A stretch of DNA of 64,000 bases from Rhodoferax ferrireducens (lineage in GTDB: Bacteria > Pseudomonadota > Gammaproteobacteria > Burkholderiales > Burkholderiaceae_C): NCBI RefSeq assembly GCF_003347515.1, contig NZ_QEII01000273.1:1-64000 (forward strand). The letters are read 5' to 3'. This document shows positions 18,522 through 27,120 of the stretch, piece after piece (positions within the stretch are counted from its first letter, which is position 1; each line of letters starts with the position of its first letter). A program made the position numbers and the translations under genes. The notes under the pieces are model-generated. The model was not told the DNA's origin. It worked only from the letters and a program-made list of their open reading frames with translations, and made no database searches.

Positions 18522-18727
18522 GACGGCTCAATCCCCCGGTAGCGGGTCATCAGATCCAGCAAATAGCGATCATCGGCTCCGTCGCCGGCACGCCGGAATA
18601 ATCTGGCCAGTCGTTCGTGCTGATGCTGGCGCAGCGTAGCTGCCTGGGCGCTGGCGTCAAGTGGCGCACGCGCCGGCAGCACTTCTGCCTTGGCTTGTTC
18701 CTGTGGCAGAGGGCTCTGGTCACTCAT
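18518..18727 (-). CDS. Small 69-residue protein of unknown function in the signalling operon
   Basis: The sequence begins MSDQSPLPQEQAKAEV and ends DDRYLLDLMTRYRGIEPS. The first half is Ala/Gln-rich and polar, while the second (HERLARLFRRAGDGADDRYLLDLMTRY) looks like amphipathic helices. It has no known domain. Its ATG overlaps the stop of the big GGDEF/EAL gene as ATGA, and its own stop overlaps the start of the HDOD gene the same way. This double coupling is strong evidence that it is a real gene, possibly a small adaptor between the two proteins. Confidence 0.7.
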   Translation of the reverse strand: MSDQSPLPQEQAKAEVLPARAPLDASAQAATLRQHQHERLARLFRRAGDGADDRYLLDLMTRYRGIEPS

Positions 18728-21700
18728 GCGTTGCGTCCGGTATCGGTCAAAGTCACCAGCCTGCCTCGTGATCGCGAATGGGTGCCCATGGTGTTCCACG
18801 TGACGAAGTAGCGGGTGTGATCGATCAGCAGTTCGCACGGGCTCCCTTCAGCGGCGCCCGTTATAGCGGTATCAACTGCGGGCAGGGCATAGGCCAGCTC
18901 TACGCCCAGTAGCGGCGCATTGCTTGCGAACAGTTGTTCGGCGGCTGTATTGACAAAGGCCATCAAGCCCTCGTCGTCCACGCCAATGACGGGTAGTGGC
19001 ATGTGTTGCAGGGCTTCACGCACGATGGCCAGACTGGTTTCGTCACGTTCAATCTGATGCCGTGTTTTTTGCAGGACATCGCCAAGTTGCCGGTTGGCTG
19101 CGACCAGTTCCTGGTTAGTCGTACGGATCTTGATGTCGAGCTGCCGATTTTCTTCCAGTAGTTCGCGGTACTCAAAAGCCTTGTGGACTTGTTCACGAAG
19201 CTGATCGTCGTCCCAGGGCTTGGTAAGAAAACGATAGACAGCCCCCTCGTTAATGGCATCGGTGACGGATTGCAATTCGGTGTAACCCGACAGCACGATG
19301 CGAATGGTGTCGGGGTGGTTGACTTTGGCGGCACGCAGAAACTCCACGCCCGTCATGCCAGGCATGCGCTGGTCGGAGATGATGATGTCGACTCTGTGCC
19401 TGGACAGCATGTCCAGGCCCTCGGGCCCGCTGTTGGCGGTCAGAATGACATGGCCATCTCGTCTGAACAGGCGCTTGAGCGAGGCCAGGACGTTGGGCTC
19501 ATCATCGACCAGCAGCAAGGTGCGCGGTGGCTTCTGCATGCGCAACAGGTGGGGTGGCAACTGTCGGCCTTCGGTGAACAGGTCTTCAATCGCCTGGGCT
19601 GAAATCGGTCTGGAAAAGAAATAGCCCTGGATTTCGTCACAGACGCTGGTGCGCATGATCTCGCATTGGGCCTCGGTTTCAACGCCTTCGGCGATGACTC
19701 TCAGGCCCAGACCATGCGCCATGGCGATGATCACCTTCACCAGCACATTGTCACTCTGGCTGGTGGTGATGTCGCGCACAAAGGATTGGTCGATCTTGAC
19801 CTTGTCAAAAGGGAAGCGCTTGAGATAACTCAGCGATGAGTAGCCGGTGCCGAAATCATCCAGCGAGAGCCTGAGCCCCAGGCTCTTGAACTCTTTGAGC
19901 ATGGCTTCGCTGCGCGGTACATCGTCCATCAGTGCAGACTCGGTCACCTCCAGATATACCAAATGAGGATCGACCTGGTAGTCGGAGAGGGCGCTTTTTA
20001 CTTGTGCAATCAAATCCGGATCACGAAACTGCAGCGGCGAAACATTGATCGCCACGTGTGGCACTTGAATGCCTTTATCCAGCCATGCGCGTATGTCACG
20101 ACAGGCTTGCCGTATAACCCACTCGCCCATGCTCTTGATCAAGCCCGATTCTTCGGCCAGTGGAATGAACTGGACAGGCATAACCGAACCCAACTCGGGG
20201 TGATGCCAGCGGAGCAGCGCTTCCACACCGCTGATCTGTCCCGTCTGCAAATCCACCAAAGGCTGGTACAGCAATTGCAGCTGATCAAGAGCGGCCGCAT
20301 TGCGCAAGGCCTTGACCATGTAGTCGCGCGCGAGTACCTGCCGGTACATGTCGTCGCTGTAGAACTGAAAGGTGTCGCGCCCATTGGCCTGGGCACGGTG
20401 CATGGCAAATTCGACGGCCTTGAACAGTGAGTCGAAGTTGCTTCCATTGTCGGGGTAGCTTGCGATGCCGATGGAGGCGGTCAGGGTCAGTTCCTGATCA
20501 TCCAGTCGATAGGGTTGGGCCAATTTTCGCAGCAGTTCGGTGGCCAGGTGTGCGGCCCCGTCAGCCGGTGTGCCGGGTAGCACCAGGACAAACTCCTTGC
20601 CGCCCAAGCGTGCCACGGTGTCTTGGGCGCGCACCGAATCGCTGAGCCGTTTGGCAATTTCCACCAGCAGCTCATCACCGGTACGGTGACCCAGGGTGTC
20701 GTTGACGGTCTTGAAGTGGTCAATGCCCACCAGCATCATGGTCAGGGGTTCGCTGGCGCGCCTGACGACACTGATGGAGTGCGCGGTGCGGTCGCGTAAC
20801 AGTGTGTGATTGGGCAGACCCGTGAGGGCGTCAAAGTGGGAGAGCCACTGGATACGACTTTCCGCTGCTTTGGTATCGCTCAGGTCACTGAAGTTGCCGA
20901 TGTAGTTCGTGACCTGTCCTTGCTCGTCATGCATGGCCGAGATCGCCAACCATTCGGGGTATACCGTACCGTCCTTGCGACGGTCCCAGATTTCGCCGGC
21001 CCAATAGCCATTCGTGTTGATGGTCTCCCACATGGCGCGGTAGAACTCCGGACCATGCCGCCCGGAGGCCAGAACACGTGGATTTTTGCCCAGCACCTCG
21101 GCCTCGGCGTAGCCGGTGATCTCGCTAAAGGCCTTGTTCACCATGATGATATTGCGCTTGGCATCGGTCATGGTGATGCCCTCGCGGCTTTGCTGAAGCA
21201 CCGCCGCCGCCAGACTGAGCTTGCCTTCTCGCTTTTTTTGATCGGAGAGGTTGCTCGTGGTGCCACAAATACGGGTGGCGCGGTCATTGCCGTCGCGCTG
21301 GATATAGCCGCGCGAGAGTACTGGGACGTAGTGGCCATCCTTGTGCCTGAGGCGCAACTCCATGCAATAGCAATCGTGCTCGCCCGCCAGCAGGCTGTCC
21401 ATTTCGTGGTTGATGCGTACCAGATCGTCTGGATGGACAATCTGGGGCCAGACCGCGCGATTCGAGGGGATGCCTGGCTTGTCATAGCCCAGCATCTGGT
21501 ACCAACTCAGCGACCGCTCGATGGTGTCGTCGGCGATGTTCCAGTCCCACAGGCCATCGTTCGAGCCCTTGAGTAGCAGGCCGAGTTGTTCTTGTGACTT
21601 CTTGAGCGCCTGCGCTAAATCCTTTTGGGCCGTGATATCGCGCTGTACGCCGAAGTATTCGACCAACACGCCCCGCTCGTCAACGACGGGCGTGATTGAG

Positions 21701-22194
21701 AGCTCGTTCCAGTACGGTGCGCCATTCTTCCTGTAACTCAGGATTTGAGCTTGAAATGGTTGGCCCGCGTCAAGGCTTGCATGCGTCAGCTCGGCGATGG
21801 CTGGTTGGACATCCGGGCCCAGCAGCGTGTTTTTGAAAGATTTGCCCAGAAGTTCCTCGCGGCTGTAGCCTGTCAATTCCACAAAGGCATCGTTGACGTA
21901 GGCCAGCTCTCCTTTGATGTTGCCCAGCACGACGCCTTCTTGTACCTTGTCCAGTGCGCGGTCTCGCAGCATGACGGTGTGCTTTATCAACGCGTTGGCT
22001 TCACGACGACGACCCGCGGTGTAGCTGGCCAAGGCTATGCCCGCAAATGCCAGCACGATCAGGGGGCGCCAATTACCAACTCGTTCATCCAGACCCAGAA
22101 ACTGATATGCGATAGCGCCCAGAAGCGCAAAAAGGGTCGCAGCACCGAGCAACTGAATCAGATTTCTGGACTGGCTTTTCGCTGTTTTTGGCAT
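18724..22194 (-). CDS. Multi-domain PAS-GGDEF-EAL-REC signalling protein
   Basis: 1156 residues. Two membrane helices (about 12-33 and 43-60) are followed by three PAS domains (about 75-190, 205-320, 325-440), a GGDEF domain (about 445-610), an EAL domain (about 625-875), a receiver domain (about 893-1010) and a last PAS-like segment (1045-1125). The cyclase signature reads GGKEF at 531-535 instead of GGDEF, so cyclase activity is doubtful. The phosphodiesterase motifs EALLRW (658-663), EVTESALM and DDFGTGYSSL are intact. The REC domain after EAL is an unusual order. It is the first gene of the operon and likely degrades c-di-GMP in response to several inputs. Confidence 0.9.
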   Translation of the reverse strand: MPKTAKSQSRNLIQLLGAATLFALLGAIAYQFLGLDERVGNWRPLIVLAFAGIALASYTAGRRREANALIKHTVMLRDRALDKVQEGVVLGNIKGELAYVNDAFVELTGYSREELLGKSFKNTLLGPDVQPAIAELTHASLDAGQPFQAQILSYRKNGAPYWNELSITPVVDERGVLVEYFGVQRDITAQKDLAQALKKSQEQLGLLLKGSNDGLWDWNIADDTIERSLSWYQMLGYDKPGIPSNRAVWPQIVHPDDLVRINHEMDSLLAGEHDCYCMELRLRHKDGHYVPVLSRGYIQRDGNDRATRICGTTSNLSDQKKREGKLSLAAAVLQQSREGITMTDAKRNIIMVNKAFSEITGYAEAEVLGKNPRVLASGRHGPEFYRAMWETINTNGYWAGEIWDRRKDGTVYPEWLAISAMHDEQGQVTNYIGNFSDLSDTKAAESRIQWLSHFDALTGLPNHTLLRDRTAHSISVVRRASEPLTMMLVGIDHFKTVNDTLGHRTGDELLVEIAKRLSDSVRAQDTVARLGGKEFVLVLPGTPADGAAHLATELLRKLAQPYRLDDQELTLTASIGIASYPDNGSNFDSLFKAVEFAMHRAQANGRDTFQFYSDDMYRQVLARDYMVKALRNAAALDQLQLLYQPLVDLQTGQISGVEALLRWHHPELGSVMPVQFIPLAEESGLIKSMGEWVIRQACRDIRAWLDKGIQVPHVAINVSPLQFRDPDLIAQVKSALSDYQVDPHLVYLEVTESALMDDVPRSEAMLKEFKSLGLRLSLDDFGTGYSSLSYLKRFPFDKVKIDQSFVRDITTSQSDNVLVKVIIAMAHGLGLRVIAEGVETEAQCEIMRTSVCDEIQGYFFSRPISAQAIEDLFTEGRQLPPHLLRMQKPPRTLLLVDDEPNVLASLKRLFRRDGHVILTANSGPEGLDMLSRHRVDIIISDQRMPGMTGVEFLRAAKVNHPDTIRIVLSGYTELQSVTDAINEGAVYRFLTKPWDDDQLREQVHKAFEYRELLEENRQLDIKIRTTNQELVAANRQLGDVLQKTRHQIERDETSLAIVREALQHMPLPVIGVDDEGLMAFVNTAAEQLFASNAPLLGVELAYALPAVDTAITGAAEGSPCELLIDHTRYFVTWNTMGTHSRSRGRLVTLTDTGRNA

Positions 22195-22381
22195 GCTGAC
22201 TTCAATTGGCGGATGGAAAAAGGCAAAAGATCAATATACCTCGCTTAAGCGTTTTTATCGCCCGTTGTTGACATCTCGCAACAAGGTGCAGGTACTGCTT
22301 GTCCGCATGGTCATCTTGCGCAGCGTTGGGTCGCGCGGGTTCGTCGTTTGTTTTTAGAATTTTTAGTGACAAAATTACCGC

Positions 22382-22425
22382 TTGGCCCTTATGGAACAAG
22401 CGTAGGCAGCTATCTATTTTGAAGC
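22382..22425 (+). repeat. Dispersed palindromic repeat, copy 2 (intergenic, diverged)
   Basis: TTGGCCCTTATGGAACAAGC then GTAGGCAGCTATCTATTTTG. It keeps the GGCCCTTAT, CAAGCG and CAGCTAT blocks of the family, but the inner arms are less complementary than in copy 1. It sits between the GGDEF/EAL gene promoter region and the 3' end of nnr. Confidence 0.65.
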
Positions 22426-22462
22426 GATCGACGTGCCATGCTTTGTCTGCGAATCTGCTGAA

Positions 22463-23929
22463 TCAAGGGCCTGATGGCGCATGCCGGGCCAGGGACTCGG
22501 CCACCAGCGTGACCCCGATGGGCCAGTGATCGGCGGCAAGACCATGTTGGTAGACCGATTGGCATGCCGCTTCGAAGGCGTTCAATCCGCCAGCCAGGTG
22601 TGCCCCGACCATGCCGGCCAATACATCGCCCGTGCCTGCGGTGGCCAATCTGGCATTGCCGGTGGGGTTGATGACCGGTGTTTGCCCGGGCGCGGCAATG
22701 ACCGTGCCCGAGCCCTTGAGCACCACGGTGCAGTCAAAACGTTGTGCCAGTTGCTGCGCGGCGGCCAGTCGGTCGTGCTGCACCTTGGCGGCCGTGGTGC
22801 CCAGCAGGCGAGCAGCTTCCAGGGGATGGGGCGTGAGCACGGTAGCGGCATGACGTTGCCCCCGGGCGATCAGCAAGGTTTGAAGTTGCGCATCACTTGC
22901 TATTGCATTGAGAGCGTCTGCGTCAATAACGACGAGGGAAGAGGTCGATAATACCTTGGGGAGTGGAGTGCGGATGGCATCCCCGCCGCCGCAACCACAG
23001 ACCACCGTCATGGTCTTGAAGTCCAGCAAATGCACCGGTCTGAACATGAGTTCGGGCTGGTGGGTGTCAACCGTTAGGGAGCCCCCGTCGAGCAGTCCGA
23101 CGAAGACCCTTCCGGCGCCCGCGTGCAGGGCTGCGGAGGCGGCCAGCAAGGCGGCGCCGGTCATGCCCGGCGCGCCGCCGACCACAGCCACATCGCCATA
23201 ACTGCCTTTGTGCGAGGCATGGCGTCGCGCTGCGGTTAGCGGTGCGCCCGCCAGCCAAGCGGTGGGGGATGTGCCCTCCCGGCTGGTGGACTTGGGATGA
23301 ACACCCAGGTCATCCAGCCACACGGTGCCCGCCACATCGCGCCCGTCGGCGGTGAACAAGCCGGGCTTGAGCGTGAGCAGGCTCAAGGTATGGCTGGCAA
23401 TGACCGAGGGTGTCACCGCATGGCCTGTGTTGGCGTGCAGACCCGTGGGCAAGTCCACGGCCAGCACCGGGGATGTACCGGCGTTGATCCGTTCGATCCA
23501 GTCCGCCATGCGGCCGGCTGGCGCGCGAACGTGGGCGCCAATGCCCAGCAGGGCATCAATGCACAAATCCCAGCTGTCAGGCGGAATCTCCGCGAAGGTG
23601 ACGCCTGCCTCGATGGCCCGCCGGTGTGAGGCGGCCGCGTCCGGCGGTGCGAGGTCCGCGCCACCCAGCCAGCTCACGATGGGCTGTTTGCCCCAGCGCT
23701 GCAGGTGCATGGCGGCTTCCAGCCCGTCGCCGCCATTGTTACCCGGGCCACAGGCGATCCAGATGCGCTGGGCATGGGGCGCGATCGCCAGTGCCAGCTG
23801 CGCCACGGCCAGCCCGGCACGTTGCATCAGGGTGTGCGGCGGCAGTGCCACCTGGGCCGCGTCTTCAATGCGGCGTGTGGCGTCAATGTTGTGCAAGGCC
23901 CGGCACGAGCGGGAGTCAATTTTCAGCAT
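22463..23929 (-). CDS. nnr: Bifunctional NAD(P)HX epimerase/dehydratase
   Basis: A repair enzyme that restores damaged, hydrated NAD(P)H. The N-terminal half (about 1-215) is the YjeF_N epimerase with the nucleotide loop CGPGNNGGDGLEAA near 60-73 and the catalytic Asp in CIDALLGIG. The C-terminal half (about 225-488) is the ADP-dependent dehydratase of the ribokinase fold, with GTGDVLAGMVGAHLA near 430-445 and VLTPHPLEAARLLG. The length of 488 matches the fused enzyme of proteobacteria. The start at 23929 follows a GGGAAGGG ribosome-binding site. It lies 17 bp after the MBL hydrolase gene and is read with it. Confidence 0.93.
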   Translation of the reverse strand: MLKIDSRSCRALHNIDATRRIEDAAQVALPPHTLMQRAGLAVAQLALAIAPHAQRIWIACGPGNNGGDGLEAAMHLQRWGKQPIVSWLGGADLAPPDAAASHRRAIEAGVTFAEIPPDSWDLCIDALLGIGAHVRAPAGRMADWIERINAGTSPVLAVDLPTGLHANTGHAVTPSVIASHTLSLLTLKPGLFTADGRDVAGTVWLDDLGVHPKSTSREGTSPTAWLAGAPLTAARRHASHKGSYGDVAVVGGAPGMTGAALLAASAALHAGAGRVFVGLLDGGSLTVDTHQPELMFRPVHLLDFKTMTVVCGCGGGDAIRTPLPKVLSTSSLVVIDADALNAIASDAQLQTLLIARGQRHAATVLTPHPLEAARLLGTTAAKVQHDRLAAAQQLAQRFDCTVVLKGSGTVIAAPGQTPVINPTGNARLATAGTGDVLAGMVGAHLAGGLNAFEAACQSVYQHGLAADHWPIGVTLVAESLARHAPSGP

Positions 23930-23946
23930 AAGGCCCTTCCCGGATC

Positions 23947-24834
23947 CTAAAAATCGTAGGTTTCGCCTTCGCGCGCCAGCCGGTACTCGGGGTCGCCGAT
24001 TTGCCGTGGGTGATCGCTAAGCACCTGCCGGAACACCGCATCCAGCGCGTCGTCGCTGCGGGTGGGTTCGTGGTGGGTGCAAAACAGCACCTTGGCGCCG
24101 GCCTCCCTGGCGTACTGGATGCTGGAGTTGAAAGTGCCGTGGCCCCAGCCCTTCTTGGCCGGGTACTCCTGTTCGGTGTAGGAGCAATCCGCGATCAAGA
24201 CATCGACGCCGCGCATGGCGTCCCGAATGCTGTCGGCTTTCTCATCGACGAAATTCTGGTATTCGGCATAGCCATCCTCGCCCGGTTCATAAATGTTGGT
24301 GGGCGGCTCGTGGTCGCCGGTGAAGAACACGGATTTGCCGTTGGCTTCAATCCGGTAGCCGAAGTCAATCACGGGATGGTTCATCAGGTAAGGCGTGACC
24401 GTGGCGGAACCGATCTGTATGCTTTGTTCGGGCGCGAGCGTGACGTATTCCATGCGCGCTTTCATCTCGGCTTCGCGCACCGGGAAATAGCTGTATTGCA
24501 GTTGCACCGACATGACATGCTCCACGCCCTTGCCGGTCACCGGATCAAACGCACCGTGCAGGCGCAAGAGATTGCCAGGAATGAAGTTGGGGATGAAAAA
24601 AGGCAAGCCCTGGATGTGATCCCAATGGGAGTGCGTGATGAGCACATTGGCCGTCACCGGCAACTCGGCCAGCAAGGTCTGCGACAGCGGAAAGATGCCG
24701 GTGCCAGCATCGATGATGATGAGTTCGTTGTTGTCGGTGCGAATCTCGATGCAGGTGGTGTTGCCGCCATAGCGCACGGTGTTCGGGCCGGGTGACGCAA
24801 TGGAACCGCGCACACCCCAAAATCTGACTTTCAT
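23947..24834 (-). CDS. Metallo-beta-lactamase-fold hydrolase
   Basis: 295 residues with the metal-binding motif THSHWDHIQG (His68, His70, Asp72, His73), followed by His153 (MNHPV) and FFTGDHEP, completing a two-metal site. The N-terminal MKVRFWGVRGSIASPGPNTVRYGGNT is characteristic of a subfamily of cytosolic phosphodiesterase-like enzymes often found with sensory and chemotaxis-type genes. Its substrate is unknown; a cyclic nucleotide or phosphodiester is a fair guess. The ribosome-binding site overlaps the stop of the HDOD gene 9 bp upstream, so the two are coupled. Confidence 0.8.
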   Translation of the reverse strand: MKVRFWGVRGSIASPGPNTVRYGGNTTCIEIRTDNNELIIIDAGTGIFPLSQTLLAELPVTANVLITHSHWDHIQGLPFFIPNFIPGNLLRLHGAFDPVTGKGVEHVMSVQLQYSYFPVREAEMKARMEYVTLAPEQSIQIGSATVTPYLMNHPVIDFGYRIEANGKSVFFTGDHEPPTNIYEPGEDGYAEYQNFVDEKADSIRDAMRGVDVLIADCSYTEQEYPAKKGWGHGTFNSSIQYAREAGAKVLFCTHHEPTRSDDALDAVFRQVLSDHPRQIGDPEYRLAREGETYDF

Positions 24835-24843
24835 GCCTCGTCC

Positions 24844-25695
24844 TCAAATTCTCGAAAATATTCTGGCTTCTTCGACCATGGGCGCCAAGTCACCCAATGA
24901 CGCAATGATCTCATCCAGTGTGCCACCCAGCCGCTTGGCAAGGGGGGCAGGGAGTTCTTCAACCCAGGGGTTGCCGCCAAAGCCGAATTCCAGCTTCTTG
25001 CTAATCTGGTTGGCGGCAAAGACACACGCAATCATGGGGGTGTCCTTGACTTCCGGTCCATACTGGCAACCAATGGTTTCAACCAGGTCCGCCGGGAAAC
25101 GCCATTTTTCCACCAGCATCGCGCCCACCACGGCGTGGTCCACACCGATGATTTCGCGCAGCGCCAGATGCAGCGAGGTCTCGTTCCATTGGCTGGCTTC
25201 CAGTGCCTTGCGGAACTCCTGCGGCATGAATTGCGCAAACACCACTTTGCCAAAGTCGTGCAGCAGGCCGGCAATAAAGCAGTCCATCGGGTCGGCGCCA
25301 TCCACCCGCAGCGCCAGTTGCTTGGCGATGCCGGCGGTGGCCAGCGAGTGAATCAGGTACTGCTGACCATCGAAGCCGGCCGCATTGTGCGCCGGCAGGA
25401 TGCCGATGGCTGCAATGCTCAAGGCCAGGTTCTTGATGGTGTTGAAGCCCAGATACACCACGGCGTGGTTGATCGAGGTGATCTGCTTGGGCAGGCTGTA
25501 GTAAGCGGAGTTGACGACCCGCAGCACTTTGACCGTGACCACCGGGTCTTTGTCGATGACCTGCACCAGGTCCTTGGGTGAACAATTGACGTCACGGGTC
25601 AGTTCCAGGATTTTCTGGACGCTTTTGGGAAAGGCCGGCATGCCGTCAACCGCGGCGGCCAGTTTTTGGGAGAGTTCAGGGCTCATGGCGTGCAT
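24844..25695 (-). CDS. HDOD-domain protein (second copy)
   Basis: 283 residues, one HDOD domain spanning most of the protein. It shows GMPAFPKSVQKILELT, VLRVVNSAYYSLPKQITSINHAVVYLG and LLHDFGKVVF. It is only distantly like the HDOD protein at 17685-18521 and keeps the HD pair in LLHDFGK. It probably acts in signalling rather than catalysis. It is immediately followed by the MBL-fold hydrolase gene, which may be its partner. ATG at 25686 is an alternative start three codons in. Confidence 0.85.
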   Translation of the reverse strand: MHAMSPELSQKLAAAVDGMPAFPKSVQKILELTRDVNCSPKDLVQVIDKDPVVTVKVLRVVNSAYYSLPKQITSINHAVVYLGFNTIKNLALSIAAIGILPAHNAAGFDGQQYLIHSLATAGIAKQLALRVDGADPMDCFIAGLLHDFGKVVFAQFMPQEFRKALEASQWNETSLHLALREIIGVDHAVVGAMLVEKWRFPADLVETIGCQYGPEVKDTPMIACVFAANQISKKLEFGFGGNPWVEELPAPLAKRLGGTLDEIIASLGDLAPMVEEARIFSRI

Positions 25696-25735
25696 TGTCT
25701 GTCAACATCCCCTCGTATCAACATGAACGCAGGAC

Positions 25736-26989
25736 TTAAATCCGGAGTCGTCCGACCCCAAGACCGTTGACATCCAGGTCCGGTGCGCGGCCGCCGATCA
25801 GATCCGCCAGGACTCTGGCCGAGCCGCAACTCAAGCCCCAGCCACTCGCGCCATGCCCCAGGTTCAGCCACAGCCCAGGCAGGCCGCTGGGTCCCAGAAC
25901 CGGTGGTCCGTCCGGCAGTATCGGGCGCGCGCCTTTCCATTCCTGTACACCGCTGGACAGATTGGCCGCGCCGGGAAACCAGTCGTGCAAGACTTTGTAG
26001 AGGGTTTGCAGAGCGCTGGCGCGCTTTTTGCCGGCCGGTCCGCCGATTTCGGCACAGCCCGCCACCCGCACGCGGTTACCGAAGCGTGAAATGGCCACTT
26101 TATAGCGCTCGTCCATCACGGCACTGCGGGGGGCGTTGAGCGGCTCGCGAATGGCGGCGCTGACCGAATAGCCGTGGACGGCGATCAGCGGAATCTTCAG
26201 ACCCAAAGCGTCAAGCAGGCGGGTTGAGTCCAGACCGGCGCACATGACGGCGGCGTCATAGTGATGCGGTGTGTGATCGCCTGCGATGCCAAGCGTGATC
26301 CCGGCCGATGGCACAACTTGCGTGACGCTGGCGTTGAATAAGAACTTGACCCCCATTCGTTGTGCCTCATTCTTCAGCAACAGGGCAAACTGGCGGCAGT
26401 TGCCAACTTCATCGTCTGGTAAATGGACGGCAGAAAACAATGCCGTGTCCGGATTGAGGCCAGACTCGATTTTGCGGGCGTCCGCCGGGTTGAGTTCTTT
26501 AAAAGCCACGCCCGCATCACGCAGTACCTGCAGACTTGTTTGCACACGTTTGCTGTCTTGCTCGGACCGCAGCAGCACCATGTGGCCGTCGCTGCGCTCG
26601 TATTCCAGCTTCAATTCAGCCGTGATGTGGTGCAGCCGTTCGCGGCTGTATGACGCCAGGCCCAGCAAGTGGCCGCGGCTCACAAGATAGGCATCGAGCT
26701 TGCACGCGCGGTGCCATCTCCACATCCAGGCCAACTCGCGACCCGACAGCGGTAGCCTGACGTTCATTGGCGCATAGCGGCTGAACAGGTGTTGCATCAG
26801 CTTGCCCGGCATGCCGGGTGCCGTCCAGGCGGTGATGTCGCCAACGGCCACGATGCCGGCATTGGCAAAACTGCCTTCTTCGGCGGCGGCACCGCGTCGT
26901 TCCAGCACGGTGACTTCGTGTCCGTCACAGGCCAACTCGTAGGCCGTGGTGACGCCGATGATGCCGGCACCAATAACTGCTATCTTCAT
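25736..26989 (-). CDS. dadA: D-amino-acid dehydrogenase-like FAD oxidoreductase
   Basis: 417 residues. The N-terminal dinucleotide fold has GAGIIGVTTAYELACDGHEVTVLER, binding FAD. The C-terminal NLGHGASGWGLSCGSARVLADLIGGRAPD is the conserved end of DadA-type enzymes, which oxidise D-amino acids to keto acids and pass electrons to the respiratory chain. The segment FANAGIVAVGDITAWTAPGMPGKLMQ near 41-66 fits the same group. The best ribosome-binding site is AGGGA just before ATG 26989. No alanine racemase gene is nearby, so the usual dadAX pairing is absent, and the substrate is open. Confidence 0.75.
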   Translation of the reverse strand: MKIAVIGAGIIGVTTAYELACDGHEVTVLERRGAAAEEGSFANAGIVAVGDITAWTAPGMPGKLMQHLFSRYAPMNVRLPLSGRELAWMWRWHRACKLDAYLVSRGHLLGLASYSRERLHHITAELKLEYERSDGHMVLLRSEQDSKRVQTSLQVLRDAGVAFKELNPADARKIESGLNPDTALFSAVHLPDDEVGNCRQFALLLKNEAQRMGVKFLFNASVTQVVPSAGITLGIAGDHTPHHYDAAVMCAGLDSTRLLDALGLKIPLIAVHGYSVSAAIREPLNAPRSAVMDERYKVAISRFGNRVRVAGCAEIGGPAGKKRASALQTLYKVLHDWFPGAANLSSGVQEWKGARPILPDGPPVLGPSGLPGLWLNLGHGASGWGLSCGSARVLADLIGGRAPDLDVNGLGVGRLRI

Positions 26990-27072
26990 GAATCCCTTTT
27001 TCTCTTGTATTTTTGTATCTTGCCAGGCAGACCGAAGCGGCGCTCTGTACCCAATTTATTTAGTAATGAATT

Positions 27073-27120
27073 AGCCTCTAGCCCTCGTCCAATAAGCGCA
27101 TGAAGCTATTATTTTTGTAG
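27073..27120 (+). repeat. Dispersed palindromic repeat, copy 3 (overlaps the amidase 3' end)
   Basis: GCCTCTAGCCCTCGTCC, then AATAAGCGCATGAAGC, then TATTATTTTTGTAG. It matches copy 1 at most positions. The last 12 bases contain, on the minus strand, the codons CTA CAA AAA and the stop TAA of the amidase gene, so the repeat supplies the end of that protein. Confidence 0.75.
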
